The translations under genes and the position numbers were made by a program. This document shows, piece after piece, positions 23,425 through 34,102 of a DNA stretch of 64,000 nt. The stretch is from Stomorhina lunata (lineage: Eukaryota; Arthropoda; Insecta; Diptera; Rhiniidae). The notes beneath the pieces are model-generated. The model was not told where the DNA came from. It made no database searches and worked only from the letters and a program-made list of their open reading frames with translations. Position 1 is the first letter of the stretch. Every line of letters starts with the position of its first letter. The stretch spans positions 61,216,863 through 61,280,862 of the forward strand of contig OW121741.1 of assembly GCA_933228675.1 (NCBI GenBank), given 5' to 3'.

Positions 23425-23942
23425 ATATATAGAATGGCTATCTCGAAAACGGATCTAACGATTTTGATAAAATTTTGACAGTGGGTACCGTTTTTGATGT
23501 ATAGGTCGAAGAAGAAGGTACTTTTGGAACCTTTGCCTCTAAGAGGGTAAAAGGGGGTAAAAAGGGGAAAGAGTCAAAAACGAAGATACTCCTAAGGTAA
23601 TAGGTACAGAAACAAAATTAAAAGTACGTTTTAAACAGCTATGAAAAAAAGCGGACAAGGGGTAAAAAAAGGTGAAAATTGTTTTTTTGGTACTTTTTTA
23701 ACCCAAAGAATACAGAAAGGAACTTTGTACTGCAGTCAATAGATGTGAAAGAAATATTGAACAAGTATTTGGTACTTTTTTGATTTTGGGGCCAAAATGG
23801 GTAAAAAAGGGATAACATGATAACTTAACATCTTAAAAAGTAATATGAATAAGAATTATGTTAACTGCGTTTTAATAAAATGTACCGAATTGAATTGGTA
23901 CCAAAGAAGTACGAAATATGCATACGGAGCTTTTTGAAAGTA
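23425..23942. repeat. Diverged copy of the foldback inner arm
   Basis: Starting after a TA tract, this matches 17035-17600 in order (GAATGGCTATCTCGAAAACGG, then the GTAAAAAAGG and TGGTACTTTTTTGA blocks) with many substitutions and small deletions. This shows that the foldback arm sequence exists as a dispersed family. Confidence 0.8.
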
Positions 23943-23994
23943 TTATCCCCTACTTTCAAAAAGCTCCGTATGCATATTTCGTACTTCTTTGGTA
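23899..23994. repeat. 44-bp perfect hairpin
   Basis: Perfect inverted repeat 23899-23942 / 23951-23994 with an 8-nt loop. The right arm is not part of the ancestral repeat, since the foldback arm continues differently, so it looks like a recent inverted duplication. Confidence 0.9.
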
Positions 23995-24027
23995 AAATGA
24001 GTAATGTTATAACTTTTAAAGAAATGA

Positions 24028-24490
24028 ATGTTTGTATGTATGTTCTTTATAGAATAGTAAACTGTGAATTTGATCATGTTATGCTCTTTAGCGAAGATGT
24101 TGCGGATAAGCCGGCGAAGGTTTTTAAGTTGGTAATACTAATTTCCGTTAGGTGGCGCCACTGAAAATTACTAAAAATTAATTAAATCGTAAACTACACA
24201 CTTGATCATGCTATGAACTTTAGCAAAGTTGTAGCGCATGAGCCGACGAAGGCTTTTTATTTGTTGTAAATAATTTCCGACAGGTGGTGCTACTGAAAAT
24301 TACTCAAAATTAATTAAATCGTAAACTGTGCATTTGATCATGTTATAATCATAAGCAAAGTTGTTACGCATAAGCAGACGAAGGTTACTTAGTTGGTATG
24401 AACAACTTCAGGTGGCGGCACTGAAAACTACTCAATATAATTAAATCGTAAACTGTGCATTTGATCAAGCTATAATCTTTAGCAAAGTTG
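24028..24490. repeat. Second block of ~131-bp Helentron-like units
   Basis: About three and a half units of the repeat seen at 22440-23230. 24028-24180 is nearly identical to 22428-22570, so one block was copied locally. It ends at GTTGTTAGGGTGCCCC, where similarity stops. Confidence 0.8.
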
Positions 24491-24712
24491 TTAGGGTGCC
24501 CCCTTTCTCGTTGAGGTATTTATAGTATTTTTATTAGGGTGGCCCAAATTTTAATTTATGCTTAATAATTCTTATATATTACCTAGTTTTATTTTTTAAA
24601 TAAAAGAGTGTAACTTAATTTTTCTTTAAATATATATTAAATATATATTTATTTATAGTCATAAATAGATTGTAGATAAATAAAATAATATTTAATATTA
24701 ATATTTGCATAC

Positions 24713-24718
24713 TTTATT
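24713..24718 (-). terminator. Possible polyadenylation signal
   Basis: AATAAA on the minus strand, ~30 bp beyond the stop codon of the RAG1/Transib-like gene. In AT-rich DNA this could be chance. Confidence 0.35.
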
Positions 24719-25942
24719 GCACTCAAATTTTAAATGCAAATTATAATTATTGTTTATTTGGCTGGAATATTTCTTGTAAATATTTTATATTCTGCTCTGT
24801 ATTACTGCTGTCCTGTAGCAGTGCTTTAACTTCGGCACTTAGGTCCGAAGGATTTACTTTCCATTGACTTCGGATGCTAGAGATGAATGGATCTGACGTT
24901 GCTAATAATATGTGAAATAAGTCTTCATTTGTAGAACTTCGTGACGTTTTTCTGGTATTATGTTCTCTGTAAAATCTGTAATCCTTATTTCTTTTTTCCT
25001 GGGCTTCCTCTGATAAATCTCTAATTGGTAATAAATGGTGCTTAATGACATCTTCTCCATGATAAAGAATTTTGTGCACTGTTGCTGACATACTTCTGTA
25101 ATTGTATTTTGATGTATATATAGCAACAGTTTCCTTTTCATAAACACCAAATTTTTTAGCATTAATTTGTTCATTGCACGCAAGTACTTCAGTAATTGTT
25201 TTAAATCTTGAAATAAGATCTATATCAACACCTGTTATATTAGATGTAGTTTCGGGATCCAAAAAGAATCTTCTTGCGGTATTGCCATCGTTTGTATTGC
25301 CTGATCCTTGTTTTGGTTGATCTATAATTAACCCGTGTTTGAGAAATACATCATGAACTTGTTTCTTTTTCAATTTTCTTTTCTCTTTGTTGGTGTCATT
25401 ATTTCTTACTGATCCTGAAGATCTGAAGTCCAAATCATAGCTAATTTTCAGTATGTGTTCCATAATTCTTGTTCTCGTATGTAGCGGTGATAATCCAAAT
25501 TCAAATGAATCAATACTATCTAGTGACTTTGTAGGTTCTTGGTTTAACTGACTTGATGTTGCTTTACATATAATACAGCTGGATGAAGCTTTTGTATCAG
25601 TCAAAGCCTGGGCAGTTTTTCCGTCTATCATTGAAAGTATTAATTGATAATTCAATTCAATAGTATGTTCATCTATCTCTAACTCTAATGGCTTCAGTGT
25701 TGAAATTTGAGCTCTGATGTCACTTTTCATTCTTATGGTATCATGAGTTTCCTTTTTAAATTAAAATTTTATTAGTCTGCAGTACTTTGTGGACGATGGA
25801 GTATGATTTTTCCAAATAAAATTTGTTTGCATTGTGCTGGACGAAGGTTCCGAGTCTTCTAAGTTCTTTATTAATCGCAATGGCACAAATGACACCATGA
25901 ACATATCTGTGTCAGAAATATCTTCACATAAAAATTGTTTAT

Positions 25943-26173
25943 AAGGTATGTGATAGACATTTTTCGTTTTCAAATCGATCGATTTCAGACATATTTTTTA
26001 GCTAATTTTCGGTTATTTCCCCCCAAAAAAATGAAAATTTTGGCTTCAATCCTTTTGAATGATATTTTATTTTTCTTATGGTTTGAATTTTTTAGGAAAA
26101 TAACCGAAAATTATCTCAAAAATATATCTGAAATCGATCGATTTGAAAACGATCGTTTTCCATCACATACCTG
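25943..26173. mobile_element. MITE with CAGGTATGTGATGG ends, copy 1
   Basis: A 231-bp element that is almost wholly inverted repeat: both ends read inward as (C)AGGTATGTGAT..., then GTTTTCAAATCGATCGATTT, then TTTTCGGTTATTT. It interrupts the RAG1-like gene. Flanks show a 3-bp TAT duplication (25940-25942, 26174-26176), and setting the element and one TAT aside rejoins the host reading frame. A second copy lies at 39726-39965. The mobilising transposase family is unknown. Confidence 0.85.
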
Positions 26174-26738
26174 TATATTGTTTTTGTCCTGAAGATCCAT
26201 CGCATCTCCATTTACAAAAAAGAGTTAAATTGCAGTTTCCATGTTTTTTTTTAATCACTTCCTTTAAGTGATTGCAGCAACCTTTCAGCTGTATGATCAA
26301 GTAGAGCTTGCAGTTGTACCTGTGCAGAAATTGGTGTAATTTGCATAGATTTCTTTGGAGGATAGCATTCCTTTTTAGCTGCAATTATGTAATATGACGG
26401 GTATAAATTGAAGCCTTTTTTGATCGCACGCAATCTGAGTTGAGTATACTGGTGTTTTGTTAGCTTTAAATCCAGAAATAATGCAAGTGCTTCCTCGTTT
26501 GTAAACTGTTTTTCCTCGTTTGATGTTGGAATGCTTTTAAGAACCCGTTTTGTTCTCACCGGACTAACAGAAAGGACTTTCTGAATGATATTCACTTTCG
26601 CTAATTGTTTTTCTGATCGAAGTTTATGCAGAAAACTATCTTTAATGTTTTCACATCCGATTTCTTCATATAAATTCTTCAGTTTTCGTCTCTTAGATCT
26701 ATCGCTACAGTTATCTAGCGGTTTTTGTGGTTTCCATA

Positions 26739-27144
26739 GGTTAGGTTAGGTAATAAAGGAGATGTCAAAGACACCTACACTCGGAGACCCCAGGGGTCCA
26801 TTGTGATCCTTTAACAGAGAGGGAGAAAAGAAAGAATGAAGAAAGAAAGAATGAAGATAGGGAAAGAGAAAGGTAGTAGAGAGTTGAAGAGAAGACTACC
26901 CTATCTAGGCCAGTTGAGACCCGTGATGAACCCTACAATATCAATTAACCTACACTGTTGTAGATCCTGTAGGTCAGCAAGGAATCTGCTGCCTAGAAGT
27001 TTAAGTCTTAGGTTTTGCAGCCTTGGACAGTGACAGAGAATGTGTTCCACCGACTCGGACGAATCCTCATCTAGACATAGTCTGCAGAGGTCTGAAATGC
27101 TGCTATCCCACCTATGTAGCCTCGAATTTAAGGCCCAATGTCCC
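26739..27144 (-). mobile_element. LOA/I-type LINE, short 5'-truncated copy
   Basis: A 406-bp copy of the family seen at 18892-20014, flanked by the 9-bp duplication GTTTCCATA (26730-26738, 27145-27153). It carries the GGTTAGGTTAGG tail, the 3' UTR, and the last part of the ORF (26901-27144) with TGHWALNSRL and CRLCLDEDSSESVEHILCHC. It lies inside the RAG1-like gene and therefore postdates it. Confidence 0.92.
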
Positions 27145-27650
27145 GTTTCCATAACTCCCAACATTTGTTGTTTCTGAAATGACCTGGATACGAAGTTCAC
27201 CTTCTAACCAATTCGCAAAGCGCTTGTAAAATTTACTTTTACTAAAGTCAACTTCCTTGTAGTATCTATTCAATGTTATGACGAAATTAGATACTTTGTT
27301 TTTTATTTCCAGTTGTGTTTCAATGTTGATACTATTTATGTTCAGTTTTGTTTGAATATGGCTTAGAACATCATCTTTATTTTTGTTTTTAAAATATTCT
27401 TCGGCCAATTCTTTATAGCCATATTTTAATTAAGCCGAAAATAATGTACTTTTAAAGTACATTATTATTGAAAGAAGCAAAAAAATTAAGCTCTGATAAG
27501 ATTAATAAAATAAAATATAAAAGTGATCAAAAAATTAAAATAGACTATTGACTCTTTTAAAATAATCATTGGTGTATTTATAAATAGTGAATATTTGATA
27601 AATTTAACACACAATAACGCAATATTTGAAATAATATAACTCCCCCAACA

Positions 27651-28967
27651 ATGACTGAATGCAGTGCATGCAAATCAGCAATTAGGGGTGAAACAGGCAT
27701 TAGATGCGAAGGTGTATGCGGCAGAGTGTATCACTCTGCAAAAAAATGCTCAGGTCTGGATGTATATTCTATGGGAGTACTGGATTCTGGAAGCTTTATG
27801 AGATTCATATGCGGTGATTGTATGGATTATATTAAAAATGTTGATTTGATGTTGGGCCAAATTCAAGATGGTGTCCGTATTAAAAAACAAAATCTAAAGG
27901 AATATAAGCGCGAATTCGAAACATCACTGAGGCAAAATGAAAATGAAATCAAACAATTATTGGAGGCAATTGAAAAACGGTATGAAGAACGATTAAAAAT
28001 TTTAGATAAAACACAAAAATCGTGTGAAAAAAATGTGGATGAAATTAAAAAACTTTTCGGTACGGTTAAAGATCAAGAGAAAGAAATTTGTAATAACATC
28101 GAAAAAAACAACGTCAAAATGTGTAATGAAATAAAGAAAGCGATAAAGGAGACAAATGTCAATACAAATAAGATGTCATTCTCAGATGCATTGAAGAATA
28201 AGACAGTGTTGCCAGAAATTAAAAATCAAGTTCCCCTAATAATAAAGCCCAAGGAAAAGCAAAAAATTGAAAAGACAAAAGATGATCTAAATAAAAAAGT
28301 GGACCCGATTAATTTCAAAATAACAAACGTTGAAAATAGAAAAAATGGAACAATTGTTATACAGAGTGAAAATATATGTGAAAGAGAAAAAATAAAATCA
28401 GCTATAGAGAATGAAATGAGTGAATGCTATGAAATTAAAGTGCCTAACGAAACACAAATGTCTATAGTGATAACAGATATGTCTTTTAAATATAATGATA
28501 AAGAAATAATTGAAAAAATAAGAAAGCAAAACCAGATTCTACAAAATAGTACCATTAGTCTAATACAAATTTATGAAACTAAAAGATTCAATAGAACAAT
28601 ATATAATGCAAAGTTATTGATTGATAATGAAGCATACTCGAAAGTGATGGCGGAACAAAAATTAAATATCGGATGGGAGAAATGTAGAATTTTTGATGGC
28701 ACAGAAGTTTTGCAATGTTTTAAATGCAGAGGATTTAATCACAGAGCTAAGGACTGCAAAAATAATGAAATATGTCTTAGATGTCATGAAAATCATGCAA
28801 CAAAAGACTGTAATAAAGAATATTTGAACAAATGCATAAACTGTATAAATTCGAACAAAAAGCTAAACTTGGGTCTTGATGAGAATCATAGTACAATAAG
28901 TAGAAATTGTCCTGTGTATCAAAATAAATTAAGAATAAAAATGAGAACAATGGGGTTAGTGGATTAA
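27651..28967 (+). CDS. LINE ORF1: PHD-like finger, coiled coil, zinc knuckles
   Basis: A 438-aa uninterrupted ORF1. Residues 4-60 have a PHD-like Cys/His pattern (CSAC, CEGVCGRVYH, CGDC). Residues ~75-170 are Lys/Glu-rich and predicted coiled coil. Near residue 356 come Gag-type knuckles (CFKCRGFNHRAKDC, CLRCHENHATKDC) and a further Cys pair ending in SRNCPVYQ. Such ORF1 proteins bind element RNA and form the RNP; PHD-type ORF1 fingers are known in CR1-like LINEs. The start at 27651 precedes the finger and is the first ATG. It ends six bases before the ORF2 region begins. Confidence 0.85.
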   Translation: MTECSACKSAIRGETGIRCEGVCGRVYHSAKKCSGLDVYSMGVLDSGSFMRFICGDCMDYIKNVDLMLGQIQDGVRIKKQNLKEYKREFETSLRQNENEIKQLLEAIEKRYEERLKILDKTQKSCEKNVDEIKKLFGTVKDQEKEICNNIEKNNVKMCNEIKKAIKETNVNTNKMSFSDALKNKTVLPEIKNQVPLIIKPKEKQKIEKTKDDLNKKVDPINFKITNVENRKNGTIVIQSENICEREKIKSAIENEMSECYEIKVPNETQMSIVITDMSFKYNDKEIIEKIRKQNQILQNSTISLIQIYETKRFNRTIYNAKLLIDNEAYSKVMAEQKLNIGWEKCRIFDGTEVLQCFKCRGFNHRAKDCKNNEICLRCHENHATKDCNKEYLNKCINCINSNKKLNLGLDENHSTISRNCPVYQNKLRIKMRTMGLVD

Positions 28968-28972
28968 CATCT

Positions 28973-30990
28973 AAAGAATATACAAGGAATCTACACAAAT
29001 ATACAAGGATTAATTAATAATTTTAATCAGGTTGAGGCTATTGCAGATAGTGAGAAGCCGGATTTTATGATTTTTTCTGAAACTGATTTAACAGATAGAG
29101 TCGATGAATCGGAAATTCAAATTGAAGGATATAATACGTACGCAACATTATCGAACTCTTCAAGGACAGGTATGCCACCACTATTTACTTCAATAAGGAC
29201 TGGCAGGTGAATACGATTTGTGAGAGGATGCAGAACTTTAAATATTGGATTAGTGCTTATGGTGTAAAATTTAAGAATATTTCAATGATAATTGCAGCAG
29301 TATATAGATCACCAAGCAAGAATTTTATGAAGCCTTTGAACAAATAATTGAAGAAATTTGTGATCAAAACACCGACATAATTATTGCTGGAGATTTTAAT
29401 GTAGATTGGGCGAAAGATAGTTCCTATAAAAACAAACTAGAGCAGACTATAAATGATAATGGGATGAAGCAAGTGATAACCGATTATACAAGAATTACGC
29501 GAGAATCAAGAACAATAATCAATTATGTTATAACAAATAATTTTAACGTTAAAGCAAATAATAGTAGATTGAAAAATTAGGTTTCATCAGGCTTGAGTGA
29601 TGAAACCAGCACTTAGCGCCCTCGACTGTGGTCGAGGGCGCTAAGTGCTGATGACGTCCTGTGGCGGGACAGAAATTGCAATCCACTAGCCGCGTTCAAA
29701 AATAATTTTTTCAGTTTTTCTGAATAATTTACTTTCCAATTTTCAAAATTAATAATTTGAAAATTAAAATGAACTCAAGCCTGATGAAACCTAATTTTTC
29801 AATTAATTCTAAAGTTCGAATAATTAATTCCCAAATAATTAAAAGCAATGGGCACGTTGCATTTACATACATTCATGTAATTTACTTACATACATATGTT
29901 GTTAACATTGTTACTATTCTAAAAATAGCATCAAACCAAAAAGTCTTGTTCTTCTCTACATGCCAACGGTAAGTGAAAAGATCGAGCAAAACAAGTAATA
30001 GGAGAATACACAATCAATTAAACGTAGTGATGTTCGATCAAACTCAATGAGTTAAATTGATGATTATCTCTGCAATTTGACAACTCGACTGTGGTCGAGG
30101 GCGCTAAGTGCTGATGACGTCCTGTGGCGGGACAGAAATTGCAATCCAGTTTTTCTGTTTTTCAGTTTTTCTCCATAATTTACTTTCCAATTTTCAAAAT
30201 TAATAATTTGAAAATTAAAATGAACTCAAGCCTGATGAAACCTAATTTTTCAATTAATTCTAAAGTTCGAATAATTAATTCCCAAATAATTAAAAGCAAA
30301 GGGCACGTTGCATTTACATACATTCATGTAATTTACTTACATACATATGTTGTTAACATTGTTACTATTCTAAAAATAGCATCAAACCAAAAAGTCTTGT
30401 TCTTCTCTACATGCCAACGGCAAGTGAAAAGATCGAGCAAAACAAGTAATAGGAGAATACACAATCAATTAAACGTAGTGATGTTCGATCAAACTCAATG
30501 AGTTAAATTGATGATTATCTCTGCAATTTGACAACTCGACTGTGGTCGAGGGCGCTAAGTGCTGATGACGTCCTGTGGCGGGACAGAAATTGCAATCCAC
30601 TAGCCGCGTTCAAAAATAATTTTTTCAGTTTTTCTCCATAATTTACTTTCCAATTTTCAAAATTAATAATTTGAAAATTAAAATGAACTCAAGCCTGATG
30701 AAACCTAATTTTTCAATTAATTCTAAAGTTCGAATAATTAATTCCCAAATAAGCAAATAATAGTAGTATAAACAAAATATCTGATCACGAAGTAATAGAA
30801 ATTTGTATTGAAAACAGAATGACTAAAGAGAATGAAAGTAAAAAGCAAATAGAAACTTTTAAGTATGAAAAATACAGTTTTAAAAGCGAAATTAGTGTAT
30901 TATTAAAATTTGATGAAAGACTAGATTTAAATAATAATGTAATCAATTTTGATACATCAATATAGCGAACAATTTTAATAAATATTTTGT
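28973..30990 (+). pseudogene. LINE ORF2 endonuclease domain, broken and split
   Basis: An APE-type endonuclease: YTNIQGLINNFNQ (28995-29035), SETDL (Glu), a frameshift near 29165-29200, AAVYRSP (29295), a stop at 29345, IIIAGDFNVDW (29378-29412), TRITRESRT, then NNF. The foreign insertion starts at 29568, and SDHEVIEI (30783-30806) resumes beyond it. The catalytic Glu, Asp-Asn and Asp-His elements can all be seen, but frame breaks disable the protein. It would nick target DNA to start reverse transcription. Confidence 0.78.
29568..30750. mobile_element. 1.18-kb tandem-repeat insertion with 16-bp TSD
   Basis: Flanked by AAGCAAATAATAGTAG at 29552-29567 and 30751-30766. Inside are about two and a half copies of a 451-463-bp unit (starts near 29761, 30212, 30675). 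The first ~60 bp are inverted: ATTGAAAAATTAGGTTTC at the start is the complement of CCTGATGAAACCTAATTTTTCAAT in the units. A 20-bp GC-rich perfect hairpin (29607-29626 / 29631-29650) marks the inversion junction. Long target duplications fit LINE-type integration, and an inverted 5' end fits twin priming. There is no coding capacity and no poly(A). I do not recognise the family. Confidence 0.75.
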
Positions 30991-31027
30991 AAACAGTATT
31001 AAAGAAATAAGAGAAAATATAGAATAT

Positions 31028-32604
31028 GTGCAATACGATAATCATATAAGTGTTGTAAATAATAGATTTATATTCCGCACCGTGAACATTTCAGAACTTA
31101 AAAATGTATGTAAAGCGATGAAAAAGAAACCTGATTACAATAATGTAAATATATCTTTAATATTAGATAATTGGCACTTAATCGGCAATATAATGTTAGA
31201 AATAATTAATTCATCTTTAAATTATGGAATTTTCCCAGAAAATTGGAAAACAACTATGATTATACCAATTGAAAAAATTGCAAAAACAAATAAATGTGAA
31301 GAATATCGTCCTATAAATACACTTAAACTTTGTGAAAAAATTCTTGAAAGAATTGTTAAACAACAACTTGAAGAATACATTGAATCTAATAAATTATTAT
31401 CAAAATATCAATCAGGGTTTAGAAAAAACTTCTCATGTGAAACAGCAGTGAATTATGTTATTAATAGATGGAAAAATGTTAACAAAAACAAAAAAATTAT
31501 GGCAATTTTTCTTGATTTTAAAAGAGCATTTGAGACTATAGACAGAAATATATTATTACGTAAGCTTTATAGTTACGGGATACAAGATAAAGAATTGAAT
31601 TGGTTTAAATCATACTTAACAAACAGAAAACAAACTACTAAAGTAAATAATGTCATATCCGATACTATAAACAATGAATACGGAGTACCTCAAGGATCTA
31701 TTCTGGGGGCTCTTTTATTTATAATTTATATAAATGATTTACCCAATATATTGCAAAACTGTGAAATTGTATTATATGCGGATGATACTCTAATATTTAA
31801 TGAAGCTGAAACTGATGAGCATTGTCAAAGAAACTTGAAACAAGATATGTTAAATGTAAATAATTGGTTAAAAATGAATAAATTAAAACTAAACGAAACT
31901 AAAACAAAAATAATGGAAATAAATATGAACAGCGATATAATCTTTGAAATTAATAACAAAATAATCGAAAAAGTAAAAAGTATGAAATATTTAGGGTTTA
32001 TAATAGATAAAGAGTTAAATCTTAAAGAGCATGTTGAGTATATATGTAAGAAAATTGGAAAAAAGATTGGGTTTTTTAAAAGGATAAGAAATAAAATCTC
32101 TACAATAACTGCAATAAATATATATAACACCATCATTAAGCCACATTTTGAGTTTGGTTCAACTATACTATATACATGCTGCACAAATCTACAATTAGAG
32201 AGATTACAAAAACTACAGAACAAGGCTATGAGGTCAATAATTCGATGCAATAGATATACATCCATACAACATATGCTGGACACTTTAAAATGGCTGAATA
32301 TTAATCAGAGACTTCAACTAAATACATTTAAGTTTATTTATAAAATGAAAATGGGCAATGCACCAGAATACATCTATTAGAACAACTAAGATATGTCAAC
32401 GAATGCCAACCTTACAACCTACGAAATGCAAATGATTTTAGGATACCTAGACCAACGAACAATACAATGAAGAGATGCCTCTTATATAAAGGACTACAAC
32501 TATTTAATCAACTTCCTGTCAATATAAAAAATGAAAGAAATATAAATATATTTAAAAGAAATTGTGTTCATTTTGTTAAAAATAATACTTTTCAGAGCAA
32601 TTAA
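31028..32604 (+). CDS. LINE ORF2 reverse transcriptase and C-terminal domain
   Basis: 450 aa open to 32380: thumb-proximal ENWKTTMIIPIEK, EYRPINTLKLCEKILERIV, LDFKRAFETID (catalytic Asp), GVPQGSILGALLF, LYADDTLIF (catalytic DD), then MKYLGFIID. A frameshift at the end leads into LRNANDFRIPRP and LFNQLPVNIKN (to 32604), the conserved tail of this LINE group. RT copies the element RNA at the nicked target. The reading frame really continues from the endonuclease upstream; 31028 is only the first in-frame start after a stop near 30963. Confidence 0.85.
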
Positions 32605-32690
32605 AAATTGTTTAATAATTTAATGTAATTTAGCCATTAAAAAGTATTTTAAATACTACTAAATAAATAATAATAATAATTTAAAATAAA

Positions 32691-33369
32691 ACTTTCAAAT
32701 ATTTATCAACCTTTTTAAATCGAATTCTTGTTCGAAACTAACAACTAATAACTTTCCTCTTATTGAAATAACTATCTGCAATTTGTATTTATGACAGTGA
32801 ATGATTTCTAAAGTAAATTTGCTAGCAATTTTGATAGAATTTTGCTTGTAAAAATGTTGAGTATTTTCATTAAAATAAAAAAAGTGTTCTACGGGCGGGT
32901 GCAAAAGTATATATAGGCTTAAAGGGAACACTCTTGGCTTTCTTTGGGTGGTTTCGACTTTTGTTTCCATTTTTCCCTTTAAAAGTTATACACTACTAAA
33001 CTTGAAATTTTATGAGTATATGGTGATTTTAAATTTATCACATAGCACCTTAACTACAAATTATACAGGGTGCGCAAATACCAATTGTTAAAACCAACAG
33101 TCCACCCAACATAACAACAAAAAAAATGCAGCCCATTAGCATTAATAGTTTTCAAGAAATCGTAATTAATATGAGATCGAAAATTACAATTTTTCTTTCA
33201 TTTCTAAATTAACTAAAATTCCTTGTCTTTAGCAGCATGCCACGCCCACTACAGCGAATATTTTGACCAAATTTTTTGGCCACCTTAGTTTTGATATGTT
33301 TTCTTTCTGATGGTATAAAAATTTTGTCAACAAAAAATATAGGTTTTGGCCAATGAAATTTGATTCTGA
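32691..33369. other. Intergenic, no gene seen
   Basis: AT-rich. Contains a short GGTGGTTTCGAC region and an ACAGGGTGCGCAAATACC word near 33064, but no reading frame or repeat that I can assign. Confidence 0.45.
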
Positions 33370-33627
33370 ACCACCGTGCGACGGAGTTTTCTGTTGGTAT
33401 GACCAATTTCCAAAATTTTTAAAATGAGTTAAACTGTAAACTATTCAAACTATGTGTTGATCGGACAAAATAAATAAATAATTAAAAATTAACTAAATAG
33501 TTGTACAATGTATTTCCTCTAAATTTATTTTACTACTTTATAAAATAAAATATATAAAAAATTTTAAAATTTGCCTAAAAATGCTTATCATAAAGCTCCG
33601 AGCAAGGCTCGGTCAACCAGGTACTAC
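33370..33627 (+). mobile_element. Helentron/DINE-1-like 3' end, second copy
   Basis: Matches 23165-23402 through the GTTAAACTGTAAACTAT region to the terminal hairpin CCGAGCAAGGCTCGG and CAACCAGGTACTACT. The shared end point directly after GGTACTA supports it as a true element terminus. The tandem units are absent, so the copy is 5'-truncated or deleted. Confidence 0.65.
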
Positions 33628-33826
33628 TTAATTAAATACGGTATAAAAATATAAAAGAAATAAAAATGATGTGTAGGAAAGTAATATAAACATGTAACTT
33701 TAATGATTAGAAGCTTTTTGTATATTTTTTTTAACTGTGGTAGAAGAAAAGCACTGTTCTGGAGAAAAACGAAATTTAATAAAAAAAATTTGTGAAAAAA
33801 GAAAAACCTAAAAAAAATAGGAAATT

Positions 33827-34102
33827 TTGGTTGGAATTGGTGAAATGGCAGCAATTGAACTAAAATATAAGAAAAATGTTAAAACACGAGGCAGCAAGCG
33901 CAAAACATCAAAGGTTGATGGCCGCCAAATTGTACATTGTAGCAAGGGAGACCCTTGCTCGTCCTCAAATAAAATCCAAAAAGAGCAAAAACTTTCCGTA
34001 ATTATCTCTACGGTTAGTAGACGCATGATCAAAAATAACTTGTTTGCAAAATGCCGCGAAAGGTGCCGTTATAAACCAAGAAACAGGCAACTACAGGTTT
34101 AA
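33827..34102 (+). pseudogene. Tc1-like transposase N-terminal fragment
   Basis: The 91-aa frame ends in a Tc1-like second helix-turn-helix: STVSRRMIKNNLFAKCRERC and KPRNRQLQ, the segment that precedes the catalytic domain in Tc1/Bari-type transposases. The upstream part (KYKKNVKTRGSKRKTSKVD) is basic. No DDE region follows, so it is a fragment. It does not correspond to either head-to-head element in this window, both of which lack this domain. Confidence 0.5.

Larger units (their letters stand above)
24747..27408 (-). pseudogene. RAG1/Transib-superfamily transposase-like gene, broken
   Basis: Minus-strand reading blocks, in order: 27408-27145, 26745-26260, 26260-26174 and 25942-24747. Together they give ~670 codons once a LINE (26739-27144) and a MITE (25943-26173) are set aside. 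The signature matches the RAG1 core: Asp in CKWRCDGSSGQ (codon near 26199), Asp in SMIDGK (near 25623), Cys pair in CIICKAT (25577-25566), His pair in VHKILYH (25076-25059), and Glu in LSEEAQEKRN (near 25008). Spacings resemble mouse RAG1 D600, C727/C730, D708, H937/H942 and E962. Breaks: frameshift at the LINE site, frameshift near 26260, and TAA at 25761-25763. No Transib-type CAC(A/T)(A/G)TG ends were found, so it may be a decayed transposon or a decayed domesticated gene. Confidence 0.72.
27651..32690 (+). mobile_element. CR1/Jockey-group LINE, nearly complete, interrupted
   Basis: Order: ORF1 (27651-28967), ORF2 endonuclease (from ~28973, frame-broken), a foreign 1,183-bp insertion (29568-30750), the rest of the endonuclease and RT (to 32380), a C-terminal domain (~32385-32604) and a TAA-rich tail (32660-32690). 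Removing the insertion joins the endonuclease into an SDHE block. ORF1 with an N-terminal PHD-like finger and an ORF2 without RNase H fit the CR1 side of the Jockey supergroup. The clade is inferred. Confidence 0.82.
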
